A stretch of 64,000 bases of DNA from Vibrio ruber DSM 16370 (lineage in GTDB: Bacteria; Pseudomonadota; Gammaproteobacteria; Enterobacterales; Vibrionaceae). The number at the start of each line of letters is the position of its first letter. Position 1 is the stretch's first letter. The notes below the pieces were generated by a model. The model was given only the letters and a program-made list of their open reading frames with translations, was not told the DNA's origin and did not search any database. The DNA is taken from NCBI RefSeq assembly GCF_900163965.1, contig NZ_FULE01000030.1, positions 16,065 through 80,064 on the forward strand, given 5' to 3'. This document shows, one piece after another, positions 47,236-57,035 of this stretch. Position numbers and translations under genes: made by a program.

Positions 47236-47688
47236 TTATTGCCATTTCTCGGCAGCGGCGCGATCCGATTCCCGGCTGTCTAACCAACGTTCTCCGCTAT
47301 GAGTTGTTTCTTTTTTCCAGAAGGGTGCCTGAGTTTTCAGTGTGTCCATAATAAAAGCACTGGCAGCAAATGCTGCATCGCGATGGTGACTACTTACACC
47401 GACAAAAACAATTTGTTCACCAATCGCCAAATCTCCAATCCGGTGAATCACCCGAACGTCAAGTAAAGGCCAGCGTTGCAGTGCTTGCTCACATATCGTA
47501 TTCAGCGCTTTTTCTGTCATTCCCGGATAGTGTTCGAGATGTAATCCTGTCACCTGACTACCCAGATTCATATCGCGAACTTTTCCGACAAACGTCACAA
47601 CAGCACCAGCATCATCTCCCTGAGACAGCGCCTGATATTCAGCTTCAACACAAAAATCGCTGTGTTGAACAGCAACAGAGTATCCCAT
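47236..47688 (-). CDS. moaE: Molybdopterin synthase catalytic subunit
   Basis: Large subunit of molybdopterin synthase, which inserts two dithiolene sulfurs into cPMP. The 150-aa sequence carries GAVVTFVGKVRDMN, GLHLEHYPGMTEKAL, VIHRIGDLAIGEQIVFVGVSS HRD-type residues and the C-terminal FWKKETTHSGERWLD with the conserved lysines. Last gene of moaABCDE, one nt after the moaD stop. Confidence 0.96.
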   Translation of the reverse strand: MGYSVAVQHSDFCVEAEYQALSQGDDAGAVVTFVGKVRDMNLGSQVTGLHLEHYPGMTEKALNTICEQALQRWPLLDVRVIHRIGDLAIGEQIVFVGVSSHHRDAAFAASAFIMDTLKTQAPFWKKETTHSGERWLDSRESDRAAAEKWQ

Positions 47689-47689
47689 C

Positions 47690-47935
47690 TCAGCCTCCTG
47701 TCACCGGCGGAAAAAACGCAATTTCATCACCGTCATGGATCTCGCTATCCAAAGCAACAATGGTTTGGTTGACCGCGGCCAACAAGCGATCGGAATCCAT
47801 TGCCAAAGCCCACTTTTCCGAGCGCTTGGCCAAATCGCCCCGCAACTCATCAAGGGTTGCAAATGTACACGGTAATTCAAGATCCGCCTGCCCGACGAGC
47901 TCCCGGGTCTGGGCAAAAAATAACACCTTAATCAT
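47690..47935 (-). CDS. moaD: Molybdopterin synthase sulfur carrier subunit
   Basis: Ubiquitin-like 81-aa sulfur carrier ending in the GlyGly tail (FFPPVTGG), which is thiocarboxylated by MoeB and docks into MoaE. Starts [19 protein letters not shown] and overlaps the moaC stop by 4 nt. Confidence 0.96.
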   Translation of the reverse strand: MIKVLFFAQTRELVGQADLELPCTFATLDELRGDLAKRSEKWALAMDSDRLLAAVNQTIVALDSEIHDGDEIAFFPPVTGG

Positions 47936-48411
47936 GATTCCACCTTAAAATGCCCTGATTTGCCTCCGGACTTTTCCAGTAATCGCACCGGGCCAATCAC
48001 CATATCCTTCTGAACAGCCTTGCACATATCGTAAACCGTCAGTGCAGCGACAGATGCAGCCGTCAAAGCTTCCATCTCTACCCCGGTTTTTCCCCTCAGA
48101 CGACACAAAGATTCGATTCTGACACACGATTCAGCCTCGATGGCTTCTAAACGAACTTCCGCTTTCGATAACAACAGCGGATGGCAAAGTGGGATCAGCT
48201 CCCAAGTTCGCTTCGCGGCTTGAATCCCGGCAATACGGGCTGTCGCAAAAACATCGCCTTTATGGTGCTGACCGGAAATTATCAATCGCAATGTCTCTTC
48301 TGCCATGTAGACCAACGCTTCAGCCCGAGCTTCACGAACAGAATCGTCTTTTGCGGAAACATCAACCATATTGGCTTCACCATCAGCATTAATATGAGTG
48401 AGTTGACTCAT
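47932..48411 (-). CDS. moaC: Cyclic pyranopterin monophosphate synthase
   Basis: With MoaA makes cPMP from GTP. The 159-aa protein shows [19 protein letters not shown], the conserved [37 protein letters not shown] and the active-site basic residues [12 protein letters not shown] 48411 has GGAG 7 nt upstream; the four-residue extension is unnecessary. Middle gene of moaABCDE. Confidence 0.96.
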   Translation of the reverse strand: MSQLTHINADGEANMVDVSAKDDSVREARAEALVYMAEETLRLIISGQHHKGDVFATARIAGIQAAKRTWELIPLCHPLLLSKAEVRLEAIEAESCVRIESLCRLRGKTGVEMEALTAASVAALTVYDMCKAVQKDMVIGPVRLLEKSGGKSGHFKVES

Positions 48412-48429
48412 GTTTAACTCCAATACAGC

Positions 48430-48936
48430 TTATAAATGAGGCATAAAATTGCATGGTCGGTGTGATGCATCCAACTGCTGGCAAATAATTTTTGTCCATG
48501 CAGTCTTACAGGCTCCCGTTGAACCCGGCATCGCAAAAATAACCGTATGGTTGGCAAAACCGGCAATGGCCCGCGATTGAATGGTCGAGGTACCTATCTC
48601 TTCATAAGAAACCATTCGGAATAACTCACCGAATCCTTCAACTTGTTTATCAAACAGTGGTATCAGTGCTTCTGGCGTACTGTCTCGTGAGGTAAAGCCT
48701 GTCCCGCCGGTAATCAACACTGCCTGAACATTTTCATCAGCAATCCACTGTGACACAATCGCCCGAATTTTATAGCGATCATCAACCACAATCTGTTTAT
48801 CCACGAGCTGGTGCCCGACTTGCTGAAGCTGTTCAGCCAGATAGCCACCGGATGTATCATTTTCTTCCGTTCTGGTATCAGAAACGGTTAAGACCGCAAT
48901 CTTTGCCGGTCTGAATTCAGTTTGTGCATGTCCCAT
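48430..48936 (-). CDS. moaB: Molybdenum cofactor biosynthesis protein B
   Basis: 168-aa MogA/MoaB-fold protein that binds molybdopterin, likely adenylating it. Motifs: KIAVLTVSDTRTEENDTSGGYL, the substrate-binding loop LITGGTGFTSRDSTPEAL, and FAMPGSTGACKTAW. Between moaA and moaC. Confidence 0.95.
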   Translation of the reverse strand: MGHAQTEFRPAKIAVLTVSDTRTEENDTSGGYLAEQLQQVGHQLVDKQIVVDDRYKIRAIVSQWIADENVQAVLITGGTGFTSRDSTPEALIPLFDKQVEGFGELFRMVSYEEIGTSTIQSRAIAGFANHTVIFAMPGSTGACKTAWTKIICQQLDASHRPCNFMPHL

Positions 48937-48990
48937 AAAGATTTACCTATTTTGATCATTGATGAGAATCGACATGGTTTGTCGTGCGGA

Positions 48991-49974
48991 CTAACCGCCA
49001 ATCGAAGCTAAGTGAGGTGTCATGCCTGAATGGCCATCATGTAAGAAATGGCTCACGGCTTTTTCTCCCAAAGCCTGCTGAATCCGCTCAATCAGAGCAG
49101 TCTGCTGTTCGTCTTGCTGCAGTAAATCGCGCAGTCCAACCCCAGATTCGCCAAACAGACACAGATGCAGCTTCCCTTTCGCAGAAACGCGAAGACGGTT
49201 ACAGCTCGCACAGAAATTTTTTTCATACGGCATGATGAAGCCAAGTTCTCCCTGATAATCGGGATGCGCCAATACTTTCGCCGGGCCGTCATGACAAGCA
49301 CGGACTTTCGGGATCCACCCTTGGCCGAGTAGCTGCTGATAAACCGCCTGACCCGAAACATGATGCCGGTAGAAAAAGTCATCCATTGTGCCGGTCTGCA
49401 TCAATTCAATAAAACGCAGTTGAATCGGCAGATCACGGATCCAATCAAGAAATGCAGGCAACTGGCGGTCATTCAGCCCCTTCAGTAGTACAACATTTAC
49501 TTTGATTTGAGAAAAACCGACGGCCAATGCTTGTTCAATACCATCCATGACCTGCCGGTATTTATTTTCACCGGTAATCTGATGGAACATTCTCGGATCG
49601 AGACTATCAACACTGACATTGATATTGGTTAGACCGGCCTGATGCCATTCCGCGGCTGATTTTGCCAGACGAAAGCCATTGGTGGTCATCGCCACTCGAT
49701 CAATACCGGGTGTTGAAGAGACAAGATGAACGATATCGGAAAAATCCCGACGTAGCGTCGGCTCACCACCGGTCAGCCGAACTTTGGAGGTTCCGCAACT
49801 TGCGAATGCGGTGACAACCCGCTGAATCTCCGGTTGTGATAAAAACTGAGGACGCTGAGTCTCAGTCTGATATCCATCCGGTAAACAGTAGGTACATTTA
49901 AAATTGCATACGTCCGTCAACGACAGACGTAAATAATAGAATTTACGCTGAAAGTTATCTTCAAATTGAGCCAT
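48991..49974 (-). CDS. moaA: GTP 3',8-cyclase (radical SAM)
   Basis: First committed step of molybdenum cofactor synthesis. The 327-aa protein has the radical-SAM cluster Cx3Cx2C in [35 protein letters not shown], and the second cluster in [22 protein letters not shown]; it ends in GG (LASIGG), the conserved tail needed for GTP activation. ATG 49974 ([12 protein letters not shown]) has AAAGG about 7 nt upstream, so the extension to 49989 is rejected. Preceded by a Moco riboswitch. Confidence 0.97.
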   Translation of the reverse strand: MAQFEDNFQRKFYYLRLSLTDVCNFKCTYCLPDGYQTETQRPQFLSQPEIQRVVTAFASCGTSKVRLTGGEPTLRRDFSDIVHLVSSTPGIDRVAMTTNGFRLAKSAAEWHQAGLTNINVSVDSLDPRMFHQITGENKYRQVMDGIEQALAVGFSQIKVNVVLLKGLNDRQLPAFLDWIRDLPIQLRFIELMQTGTMDDFFYRHHVSGQAVYQQLLGQGWIPKVRACHDGPAKVLAHPDYQGELGFIMPYEKNFCASCNRLRVSAKGKLHLCLFGESGVGLRDLLQQDEQQTALIERIQQALGEKAVSHFLHDGHSGMTPHLASIGG

Positions 49975-49979
49975 GGAAC

Positions 49980-50095
49980 ACCTTTCCAAACACGGGAGGC
50001 AAGATCATTTCCAATCCCACCCTCGGGTCATCAACATCGACCACAGGTTTGACAAGCCTATTCCACTCGGAACTTAGCCCGTCAAACTCGGAGCT
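49980..50095 (-). promoter_or_regulatory. Molybdenum cofactor (Moco) riboswitch upstream of moaA
   Basis: The minus-strand leader just before moaA contains TTGCCTCCCGTGTTTGGAAA running into the ribosome binding site AAAGGTG, nearly the same as the 3' end of the E. coli moaA Moco element, preceded by complementary GACCCGAGGGTGGG and CTCCGAG...CCGAGTGG segments that can form the inner helices. Binding of Moco is known to shut down translation of moaA. The 5' limit is approximate. Confidence 0.75.
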
Positions 50096-50270
50096 ATGGC
50101 AACTATGAGACATATGTCATCACAATTAACACGTTTTTCAGTTTACAAATTTTTTTGAACAGATCCTACTTCCTTATCAAAAAATTTGAGTATTCCCGCT
50201 AAATTTTCACAGAAGAAGTATTCTAGATCAAAAAATTCAACTACGATTAGCCGTGATTGATTTATAGATA

Positions 50271-51218
50271 ATGACAACAATGAATTCTTATCAGCAAAAA
50301 CTTTATCAAGAGAAAAAGGTGGTTGCGATTGGCGGGGGACACGGGCTCGGACGTGTTTTGGCTGCCATTCGTGATTTTGGTTCAAATGCAACGGGTATTA
50401 TTGCAACCACAGACAATGGCGGTTCAACAGGACGTATTCGTCACTGTCAGGGCGGAATTGCATGGGGTGATACTCGTAACTGTATTAATCAGTTGATTAC
50501 CGAACCCTCGACCGCTTCAATGATGTTCGAATACCGATTCAAGGGACAAGGTGAACTTGATGGCCATAATCTAGGTAATCTGATGCTAACCGCTTTAGGT
50601 AGCTTATCTGTCCGGCCACTTGAAGCGATTAATTTGATTCGAACCCTGCTGAATGTATCGATCAATATTCTGCCGATGTCAGAACACCCTGCCGATCTCT
50701 CCGCTCATGCTATTGATGGCAGAGTGGTCACGGGAGAAACGAATGTCGATGAAATGACCGAAGAATTGGTGCGACTAGAGCTGTCTCCACAAGTACCGGC
50801 AACCCATGAAGCGATTGAGGCAATTACTCAGGCAGATGCGATTTTGCTTGGTCCCGGTAGTTTTTTGACCAGTATCATGCCACCGTTATTACTCCCTGAA
50901 TTGGGTAAAGCGATTGCGAAAAACCGTCGGGCTATCCTTATTTATATTGATAACCTTGCCCCGGAATATGGGCCTGCACAGAAAATGGATCTCAACCGAA
51001 AACTCATCTGGTGCCAACGGGCTTGTGGCGGCAGGTTGGTTGACCTGATCTTGTGTGAAACCCCACCGGACAAATACCCGGCAGACTGTCGGATGATTAC
51101 ACGCAACCTCGCCTCTCCGGATAAAGGATGGCGTCACGAACGAGAAAAGCTAAGACAAGTGATTGAAGAGCAACTTATCAACGAGCTGTATAAAAATAAT
51201 GATAGAGTGCAACGATGA
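50271..51218 (+). CDS. ybhK: YvcK/YbhK-family gluconeogenesis factor (UPF0052)
   Basis: 315-aa CofD-like Rossmann protein. Family blocks: VVAIGGGHGLGRVLAAIRDF, TTDNGGSTGRIRHC, GGIAWGDTRNCINQLI, LDGHNLGNLMLTALG and DAILLGPGSFLTSIMPPLL. YvcK proteins bind UDP-sugars and affect central carbon metabolism and cell shape; the exact reaction is not known. No strong ribosome binding site; ATG 50280 is an alternative start. In Vibrio it lies between moaA and luxOU, as here. Confidence 0.92.
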   Translation: MTTMNSYQQKLYQEKKVVAIGGGHGLGRVLAAIRDFGSNATGIIATTDNGGSTGRIRHCQGGIAWGDTRNCINQLITEPSTASMMFEYRFKGQGELDGHNLGNLMLTALGSLSVRPLEAINLIRTLLNVSINILPMSEHPADLSAHAIDGRVVTGETNVDEMTEELVRLELSPQVPATHEAIEAITQADAILLGPGSFLTSIMPPLLLPELGKAIAKNRRAILIYIDNLAPEYGPAQKMDLNRKLIWCQRACGGRLVDLILCETPPDKYPADCRMITRNLASPDKGWRHEREKLRQVIEEQLINELYKNNDRVQR

Positions 51219-51236
51219 GCTGTCACGCTCATCGTT
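51211..51236. terminator. Inverted repeat at the end of yvcK
   Basis: AACGATGAGC-TGTCAC-GCTCATCGTT: perfect 10-bp stem overlapping the stop codon, between convergent yvcK and luxU. No strong T-tract. Confidence 0.6.
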
Positions 51237-51250
51237 GCTGATTTGAATGG

Positions 51251-51601
51251 TTAAGGTTCATGCTGAACCAAGGTCATATAAGAGGTATAAGTCTCACGGA
51301 GCTGTTTGAGCAGAGTCTGTGTTTCCTGCTTCGGATTAAGTAGTAATCCTTGCTTCCCTCGGGTATCGATATCAATCGCCATCGCGCATAAACGATCAGC
51401 GCCAAAACTCGCAGCACTACTTTTTAATGCATGGCTGATCTCTTTCAGCAGCTCATGCTGTTCTGAGCCTTCACTTGCCGATAACGTCGCCTGATAGTTT
51501 TCCAATTCACCGAGAAAAATATCCAGTAACACGGGAATATTTTCCTCTCCTATTTCACTTGACAATGACGAAATCGTATCTCGATTCATGATTTCACTCA
51601 T
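51251..51601 (-). CDS. luxU: Quorum-sensing phosphorelay protein LuxU
   Basis: Single-domain histidine phosphotransferase that passes phosphate from the autoinducer receptor kinases (LuxN, LuxPQ, CqsS) to LuxO. The 116-aa protein has the HPt helix with the phosphorylated His57 in EISHALKSSAASFGADRL, matching V. harveyi LuxU His58. The start MSEIMNRDTISSLSS at 51601 is 2 nt after the luxO stop, so the nine-residue upstream extension is rejected. Co-transcribed with luxO. Confidence 0.95.
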   Translation of the reverse strand: MSEIMNRDTISSLSSEIGEENIPVLLDIFLGELENYQATLSASEGSEQHELLKEISHALKSSAASFGADRLCAMAIDIDTRGKQGLLLNPKQETQTLLKQLRETYTSYMTLVQHEP

Positions 51602-51603
51602 AT

Positions 51604-53004
51604 CTATGCGTTCTCTTCTGCATTCCAAGATTGTAATTTACGATAAATGGTTGAAGGGCTTACTTCTAAATAGCCAGCTGCTTTCGGGATATTGCCTTCA
51701 CATGCATCAATCGCATTTTCGATCGCCATTTTTTCCGTCATCCATAGGGGAAATATTTCATGGACTGAAGGTTTCCGATCTTCCATCATCGGTTGAACCA
51801 AACGAAGATAGCTTTCTTTCGGCTGATTCAACGGCGGTGGTAACATGCTCAGCGTGATTTCTTTACCCTGATTCAATACAACCACATTACGTAAAACGTT
51901 TTGTAACTGACGAACATTGCCCGGCCACTCGTACTGTCTGAACCGTTCCACAACTTCAGCAGCAAGACGAACAAAATCTTTCTCTTCTTCTTTGGACATA
52001 TATCCGAGTAAAGAGTAAGCGATTTCAATGACATCATCACCCCGTTCCCGAAGTGGCGGCAAATGAAGTGGGATAACATATAAACGATAGTACAAATCTT
52101 CCCGGAAACGTCCTTCCTGAACTTCTTTCCACGGATCACGGTTTGTTGCACACACAAAGCGAACATCAACACTTTTCATTTTTGATGAACCGACTTTCTG
52201 GAATGTACCTGTTTGGATAAAGCGCAATAATTTCGTCTGTAAGTCCAAATCCATCTCACAGAGTTCATCCAGAAATAGCGTCCCGCCATCAGCAAGCTCG
52301 GCAGCACCCTGCCGATCAGTCGCGGCCCCCGTAAAAGCACCTTTGACATGACCGAACAGCTCACTTTCAATCAGATCTTTCGGAATCGCGGCACAGTTAA
52401 TGGCAATGAACGGTTTATCACCTCGTCGGCTGGCAGCATGAATGGCTTCAGCACACACCTCTTTACCGGTGCCACTTTCTCCGGTAATAAAGATACTGGC
52501 TTTACTCGCTGCCGCAGAGTCAATGGTTCGATAAACAGCCTGCATAGTTTGACTACTGCCGATGAATCCCTGATAGTTTTGGCTGCGCGGATCATCAGAA
52601 TCACTTTTAATTTTTGAAGCTTTGCGAATTGCATTATTCACCGTGACACGTAATCGGTCAGCTTCGCATGGTTTAATTAAAAAATCCTGAGCACCATAGC
52701 GCATGGCTTCGACAGCCGTATCGATTGAGCCGTGAGCTGTCATAAAAATAACGGGAACATCCGGGTATTTCCGTTTCACCTCGTGTAAAACATCCATCCC
52801 TGTCATATCCGGAAGACGTAAATCAAGCAGTATCAGATCGGGTTCTCTTTTTTCAAGACTCTCCAATGCCTCTTTCCCGGTACCGACAATATTGATGTCA
52901 ATATCCAGAGGCTCAAGGTAGGTTCGATACAGCACGGCAACCGAGGCTGTATCTTCAACCATCAGCAGATATCTACTTTTTTGTGGTAACTGTTCAGATT
53001 GCAT
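51604..53004 (-). CDS. luxO: Quorum-sensing sigma-54 response regulator LuxO
   Basis: NtrC-type activator that, when phosphorylated at low cell density, switches on qrr small RNAs. The 466-aa protein has a receiver ([18 protein letters not shown]; Asp61 in [13 protein letters not shown]), an AAA+ sigma-54 module ([30 protein letters not shown] with the sigma-54-contacting [21 protein letters not shown]) and a Fis-type HTH at the end ([21 protein letters not shown]). It is divergent from qrr1, with LuxO boxes between them. Confidence 0.97.
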   Translation of the reverse strand: MQSEQLPQKSRYLLMVEDTASVAVLYRTYLEPLDIDINIVGTGKEALESLEKREPDLILLDLRLPDMTGMDVLHEVKRKYPDVPVIFMTAHGSIDTAVEAMRYGAQDFLIKPCEADRLRVTVNNAIRKASKIKSDSDDPRSQNYQGFIGSSQTMQAVYRTIDSAAASKASIFITGESGTGKEVCAEAIHAASRRGDKPFIAINCAAIPKDLIESELFGHVKGAFTGAATDRQGAAELADGGTLFLDELCEMDLDLQTKLLRFIQTGTFQKVGSSKMKSVDVRFVCATNRDPWKEVQEGRFREDLYYRLYVIPLHLPPLRERGDDVIEIAYSLLGYMSKEEEKDFVRLAAEVVERFRQYEWPGNVRQLQNVLRNVVVLNQGKEITLSMLPPPLNQPKESYLRLVQPMMEDRKPSVHEIFPLWMTEKMAIENAIDACEGNIPKAAGYLEVSPSTIYRKLQSWNAEENA

Positions 53005-53021
53005 AACTTAGCCAATTTAAA

Positions 53022-53064
53022 TTGCATTTTGCACAATGATCGCATTGAGAATTGCATATTGCAA
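53022..53064 (+). promoter_or_regulatory. LuxO binding boxes upstream of qrr1
   Basis: TTGCATATTGCAA (53052-53064) matches the known LuxO site TTGCA-N3-TGCAA exactly, and TTGCATTTTGCAC (53022-53034) differs at one position. They lie about 60-105 bp upstream of the sigma-54 promoter and only 18 bp from the luxO start, so LuxO may also repress itself. Confidence 0.9.
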
Positions 53065-53124
53065 TTATTTTTTCAAAAAACCTTGAAACAACCTCTCAAA
53101 ACAAGCATTTCAGCACTCTATAGT

Positions 53125-53140
53125 TGGCATAGTATATGCT
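53125..53140 (+). promoter_or_regulatory. Sigma-54 promoter of qrr1
   Basis: TGGCAT-AGTAT-ATGCT: GG (53126-53127) and GC (53138-53139) are 12 bp apart as required. Transcription is expected to start about 53151, at the first base of Qrr1. Confidence 0.9.
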
Positions 53141-53150
53141 TATAGTATAT

Positions 53151-53250
53151 TCGACCCATCATGGGTCACCTAGCCAACTGACGTTGTTAGTGAATAAAGT
53201 TATTCACATTCTGACGGCCAATAGATTATATTTCTATTGGCTATTTTTTT
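53151..53250 (+). ncRNA. qrr1: Qrr1 quorum regulatory small RNA
   Basis: Hfq-dependent small RNA of about 100 nt that, at low cell density, represses the LuxR/HapR-type master regulator and activates aphA. The 5' hairpin is GACCC-ATCAT-GGGTC; the invariant Qrr targeting block AGCCAACTGACGTTGTTAG follows (about 53172-53190), then TGAATAAAG...TTCACA, and a terminator GCCAATAGA...TCTATTGGC ending in seven or more T residues (to 53250). The position between luxO and uvrB is the conserved qrr1 locus. Confidence 0.95.
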
Positions 53251-53265
53251 ATCTATACATCTATC

Positions 53266-55296
53266 TTAGCTGTTGATGATAAATTGTTCGCGAAGTTTCT
53301 CGATTTCATCTCGTTTTTGCGCTGCCTGTTCAAACTCAAGGTTCTGTGCATATTGGTACATCTGTGCTTCCAGCTTACTAATCTCTTTTTCGAGCTGTTG
53401 CGGCGTGAGAGAACCATATTCACTATCAGGCTCGGCAACTTGAGACAATGGTCGCTGTGGTACCTTACGCTTCTGTTTTGATTTGGTGATATCTCCGATT
53501 TCCAGAATATCTTTAACATCTTTGCGCAATGCTTGCGGCTCAAGCCCCATCTCTTCATTATAGCGCTGCTGTTTTTCACGGCGACGATTGGTTTCATCAA
53601 TTGCCCGTTGCATCGAGCCGGTGATACGGTCAGCATACAGAATCGCTTTACCGCGAAGATTCCGGGCCGCACGTCCGATGGTTTGAATCAAAGAGCGTTC
53701 AGAACGTAAGAATCCTTCTTTATCTGCATCGAGAATGGCAACCAAAGAAACTTCCGGCATATCCAACCCCTCCCGCAACAAGTTAATTCCCACCAGCACA
53801 TCAAATTCGCCTAAGCGAAGATCACGAATAATCTCGACCCGTTCAACCGTATCAATATCGGAATGCAGATAACGCACTCTGACGTGATGCTCTTGCAGAT
53901 ATTCGGTTAAATCTTCAGCCATGCGCTTGGTTAACGTCGTGACCAGCACCCTTTCATCCTGGGCGCTGCGCAGACGTATTTCGGATAATAAGTCATCAAC
54001 CTGCGTGGTAACCGGACGAATTTCCAATTCCGGATCCAATAACCCGGTGGGTCGAACCACCTGCTCGGCGATATCACCGCCAGATTTCTCCACTTCATAA
54101 GCACTGGGGGTTGCAGAGACAAAAATTGTCTGTGGTGCTAATGCTTCAAACTCTTCAAATTTTAACGGCCGGTTATCCAAAGCAGAAGGTAAACGAAAAC
54201 CAAATTCGACCAATGTCTCTTTTCTGGATCGATCGCCTTTATACATCGCGCCGATTTGAGGCACCGTAACATGTGACTCATCAATGATCAGAATGCCGTC
54301 ATGAGGTAAGTAATCAAATAAGGTCGGTGGCGGCTCGCCTTCATTTCGCCCGCTTAAGTAACGGGAGTAGTTTTCAATACCGGAGCAAAAGCCCAACTCA
54401 TTCATCATTTCGACATCAAATTGCGTACGTTGGGAAATGCGTTGTTCTTCCAACAGCTTATTATGTTCAATAAAGTAGGCTTGGCGGGTTTTCAACTCGG
54501 CTTTGATCTGTTCAATCGCATCAAGAATCCGCTCCCTCGGTGTAACGTAGTGGGTTTTCGGATATACAGTGTAGCGAGGCAAGTCCTTCTGGATGACGGC
54601 TCCGGTCAGTGGATCAAACAAACTGATTTGTTCAATTTCATCATCAAACATCTCCACCCGCACCGCTTCACTTTCCGATTCAGCAGGAAAAATATCGATC
54701 ACTTCACCACGCACCCGAAACTGACCCCGTTCAAAACCGACCTCGTTGCGTGAATACTGTAATTCGGCCAAGCGTCTGAGCATGGCCCGTTGATCAACCA
54801 CATCTCCCCGACGCAAGTGGAGCATCATTTTTAAATAGGAGTCCGGATCACCCAGTCCATAAATCGCCGAGACAGAGGCAACAATAATGGCATCTTTTCT
54901 TTCCAGTAACGCCTTGGTGGCAGATAGTCGCATTTGCTCAATATGGGCATTAACAGACGCATCTTTCTCAATGAATGTATCGGTTGTCGGCACATACGCT
55001 TCCGGTTGGTAATAGTCATAATAAGAGACGAAATACTCGACCGCGTTGTGAGGGAAAAACGCTTTCATCTCACCAAACAACTGAGCTGCCAGTGTTTTGT
55101 TTGGTGCCAGAACAATCGTCGGACGCTGTGCCTGCGCAATTACATTGGCTAATGTAAATGTTTTTCCCGAGCCGGTCACACCAAGTAATGTTTGATGTGC
55201 CAGACCGGCATCCAATCCTTCGAGTAGTTGCTGAATTGCTGCCGGCTGATCTCCGGAAGGTTGATACGCAGAAACCAGTTCAAATGCTTTACTCAT
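53266..55296 (-). CDS. uvrB: UvrABC excinuclease subunit B
   Basis: DNA helicase-like damage-verification subunit of nucleotide excision repair. The 676-aa protein has Walker [15 protein letters not shown], the beta-hairpin region [16 protein letters not shown]-type [17 protein letters not shown], helicase motifs V and VI ([26 protein letters not shown]) and the C-terminal UVR domain that contacts UvrC ([25 protein letters not shown]). No clear LexA box was recognised upstream. Confidence 0.97.
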   Translation of the reverse strand: MSKAFELVSAYQPSGDQPAAIQQLLEGLDAGLAHQTLLGVTGSGKTFTLANVIAQAQRPTIVLAPNKTLAAQLFGEMKAFFPHNAVEYFVSYYDYYQPEAYVPTTDTFIEKDASVNAHIEQMRLSATKALLERKDAIIVASVSAIYGLGDPDSYLKMMLHLRRGDVVDQRAMLRRLAELQYSRNEVGFERGQFRVRGEVIDIFPAESESEAVRVEMFDDEIEQISLFDPLTGAVIQKDLPRYTVYPKTHYVTPRERILDAIEQIKAELKTRQAYFIEHNKLLEEQRISQRTQFDVEMMNELGFCSGIENYSRYLSGRNEGEPPPTLFDYLPHDGILIIDESHVTVPQIGAMYKGDRSRKETLVEFGFRLPSALDNRPLKFEEFEALAPQTIFVSATPSAYEVEKSGGDIAEQVVRPTGLLDPELEIRPVTTQVDDLLSEIRLRSAQDERVLVTTLTKRMAEDLTEYLQEHHVRVRYLHSDIDTVERVEIIRDLRLGEFDVLVGINLLREGLDMPEVSLVAILDADKEGFLRSERSLIQTIGRAARNLRGKAILYADRITGSMQRAIDETNRRREKQQRYNEEMGLEPQALRKDVKDILEIGDITKSKQKRKVPQRPLSQVAEPDSEYGSLTPQQLEKEISKLEAQMYQYAQNLEFEQAAQKRDEIEKLREQFIINS

Positions 55297-55871
55297 CTTT
55301 CCCTCTGCATCGTCTCATGAGCCATCATCGGTTCCTTCCACGACAAGAGATGTGGAAAGAAATATCTCTTATTGTCGCTGCCTTCCCAGCGAAGTGGCAA
55401 GAAGTTATTTTACAAAACAAATCACACTCTCCTAAAATGATCTGGCTATCTGAAAAATGTTTTGATATATTGCCTACCCTCGCACGAAAACCTATTCTTT
55501 TCCTCAAAAAACAATCCACTAGTTTTCCCCAGTTTCGGCACAGAAATTAACATTTCACGCATTTGATTATCATTATCATCACATTTATAAATGCTGTGAA
55601 TAAATAAAAAAGTCCTTTATTTACAACAACATATTAATCAAATCATCCCAAAAACTAATCTCTATTGACTCAATAAAAATGAGCTCTTCAACTTAATCAA
55701 CTTTCATCAACACACTTATCCACAAAATTGGTGGATAAGTAAATAAAGCCTTAGAGCCGCAAGGGGTACAAGAAAGTAAAGTATTTTTTCTGCTGTTTTC
55801 TGAACTTTTTTTGCCAGACAAATATTGACACATTCAATCAGGGTAAGTACCATCCACCCCGTTTTTATAAT
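55297..55871. other. Gene-free region between uvrB and tRNA-Asn with regulatory-looking motifs
   Basis: No credible coding sequence. Three items stand out. GATGATAATGATAATCAAAT on the minus strand (55561-55580) shares 14 of 19 leading positions with the Fur box. CTTATCCAC and GTGGATAAG (55715-55723, 55731-55739) form an inverted pair in which one arm is an exact DnaA box TTATCCACA. TTGACA (55825-55830) and TACCAT (55848-55853), 17 bp apart, form the tRNA promoter. Confidence 0.6.
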
Positions 55872-55947
55872 TCCCCCTTAGTTCAGTTGGTAGAACGGCG
55901 GACTGTTAATCCGTATGTCGCAGGTTCGAGTCCCGCAGGGGGAGCCA
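55872..55947 (+). tRNA. tRNA-Asn (GTT)
   Basis: 76-nt cloverleaf with encoded CCA: acceptor TCCCCCT pairs with AGGGGGA, the D-arm has AGTTCAGTTGGTAGA, the anticodon loop CTGTTAA carries GTT at positions 34-36 (55905-55907), and the T-loop is GGTTCGAGTCC. It closely matches E. coli tRNA-Asn. Confidence 0.98.
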
Positions 55948-55960
55948 AATTCAGAAAAAA

Positions 55961-55982
55961 GACGCCCTGAGGCGTCTTTTTT
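55961..55982 (+). terminator. Terminator of tRNA-Asn
   Basis: GACGCC-CTGA-GGCGTC followed by six T residues, 13 nt after the tRNA. Confidence 0.92.
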
Positions 55983-56057
55983 GTCTCCAAACCCTGTGAT
56001 TTCAAATTGACCACACCGAATCACTGAGGCGCACACCAACATTTTTATTGCTTGTCA

Positions 56058-56939
56058 TCAGTCGTCGTTCTGGCTAAGCTGTGTCACTACCTTGAGCACA
56101 TGCTTATTAAGATTCGATGCTTCCCAAGCGACCACGATTCGGCTGGTCAGTTTAATATCCTCAATACTCGCCACGACAACCGAGTTATCCAGATGCTCAG
56201 CCAGTGAATACGGTACAATCGCAATCCCCAGCCCAGCCTGCGCCATCGCAATCATCGTACGCAACTGCGGGGCAGCAAAATGGGGGTCAAGCCGTATACC
56301 GGCATCCGCAAAAAGTGTATTCATCCCATCAAACAGAGCGGGACCGGTTTCACGTGGAAACAGTAAAATCTTTTGCTCCCGGAGCTGTTTCATCTGAATA
56401 CGCTTAAACTGCGCTAATGCATGATCAGTAGGAATCACCGCCACAAACGGATCATCAAACAACAGCCGGCGCTCAAAAGACTCACTGGCATAACAAGGCA
56501 AACGCATGATCGCAATATCTAACTGCTTGTTCGTCAATTGCGCTGCCAATTCTGACATCGGCAGTTCAGCCGTTTTCAGGTTAATCTTCTCTTGTTGCAG
56601 ACGACCCATCCTTTCAAGTACCTGAATACAGGTTGAAGTTGAAGTGGCAAACCCAATCCTGACTTCGGTATGTTCACCACGGGCGATCTGCCTGACTTTC
56701 GCTTTTGCCCGTTCCACATCAGCGAGAATATTGACCGCATCAGCATAAAATACTTCTCCGGCCTGAGTCAGTTCTACCCCTCTGGATAAACGTTTAAACA
56801 GGTCTACGTCCAGTTCATGCTCCAGCTTTTTAATCTGCTGGCTCAGGGGTGGCTGGGCAATCCCCAATTGTTCAGCCGCCCTGGTAAAATGACGCGTCTG
56901 AGCAACAGCAACAAAATACTTGAGGTAACGGAATTCCAT
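56058..56939 (-). CDS. LysR-family regulator of the acetoin operon (AlsR/BudR type)
   Basis: 293-aa LysR activator, divergent from budABC with 96 bp between the start codons. HTH: MEFRYLKYFVAVAQTRHFTR, QPPLSQQIKKLEHELDVDLF, VELTQAGEVFYADA; effector domain with VRIGFATSTSTCIQVLERM and AMAQAGLGIAIVPYSLAEHL. In Bacillus, Klebsiella and V. cholerae the LysR gene next to these enzymes activates them in response to acetate and acid; that role is inferred from position and similarity. Confidence 0.88.
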   Translation of the reverse strand: MEFRYLKYFVAVAQTRHFTRAAEQLGIAQPPLSQQIKKLEHELDVDLFKRLSRGVELTQAGEVFYADAVNILADVERAKAKVRQIARGEHTEVRIGFATSTSTCIQVLERMGRLQQEKINLKTAELPMSELAAQLTNKQLDIAIMRLPCYASESFERRLLFDDPFVAVIPTDHALAQFKRIQMKQLREQKILLFPRETGPALFDGMNTLFADAGIRLDPHFAAPQLRTMIAMAQAGLGIAIVPYSLAEHLDNSVVVASIEDIKLTSRIVVAWEASNLNKHVLKVVTQLSQNDD

Positions 56940-57035
56940 ATTTTTTCCATATCAAAATAAATCTTTTTTATATTGGATTTAGTACGGTAAAGAAGTCAAT
57001 CTAAATATACACTTGATTGCACAATGGATTAACTC

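Noticed and set aside
55297..55420. LexA (SOS) box expected upstream of uvrB
   Set aside because: No CTGT-N8-ACAG sequence was found by eye close to the start; SOS control cannot be claimed from this window.
55158..55550. Plus-strand 130-codon open frame upstream of uvrB
   Set aside because: It overlaps the start of uvrB on the opposite strand, has no recognisable domain, and shows no ribosome binding site.
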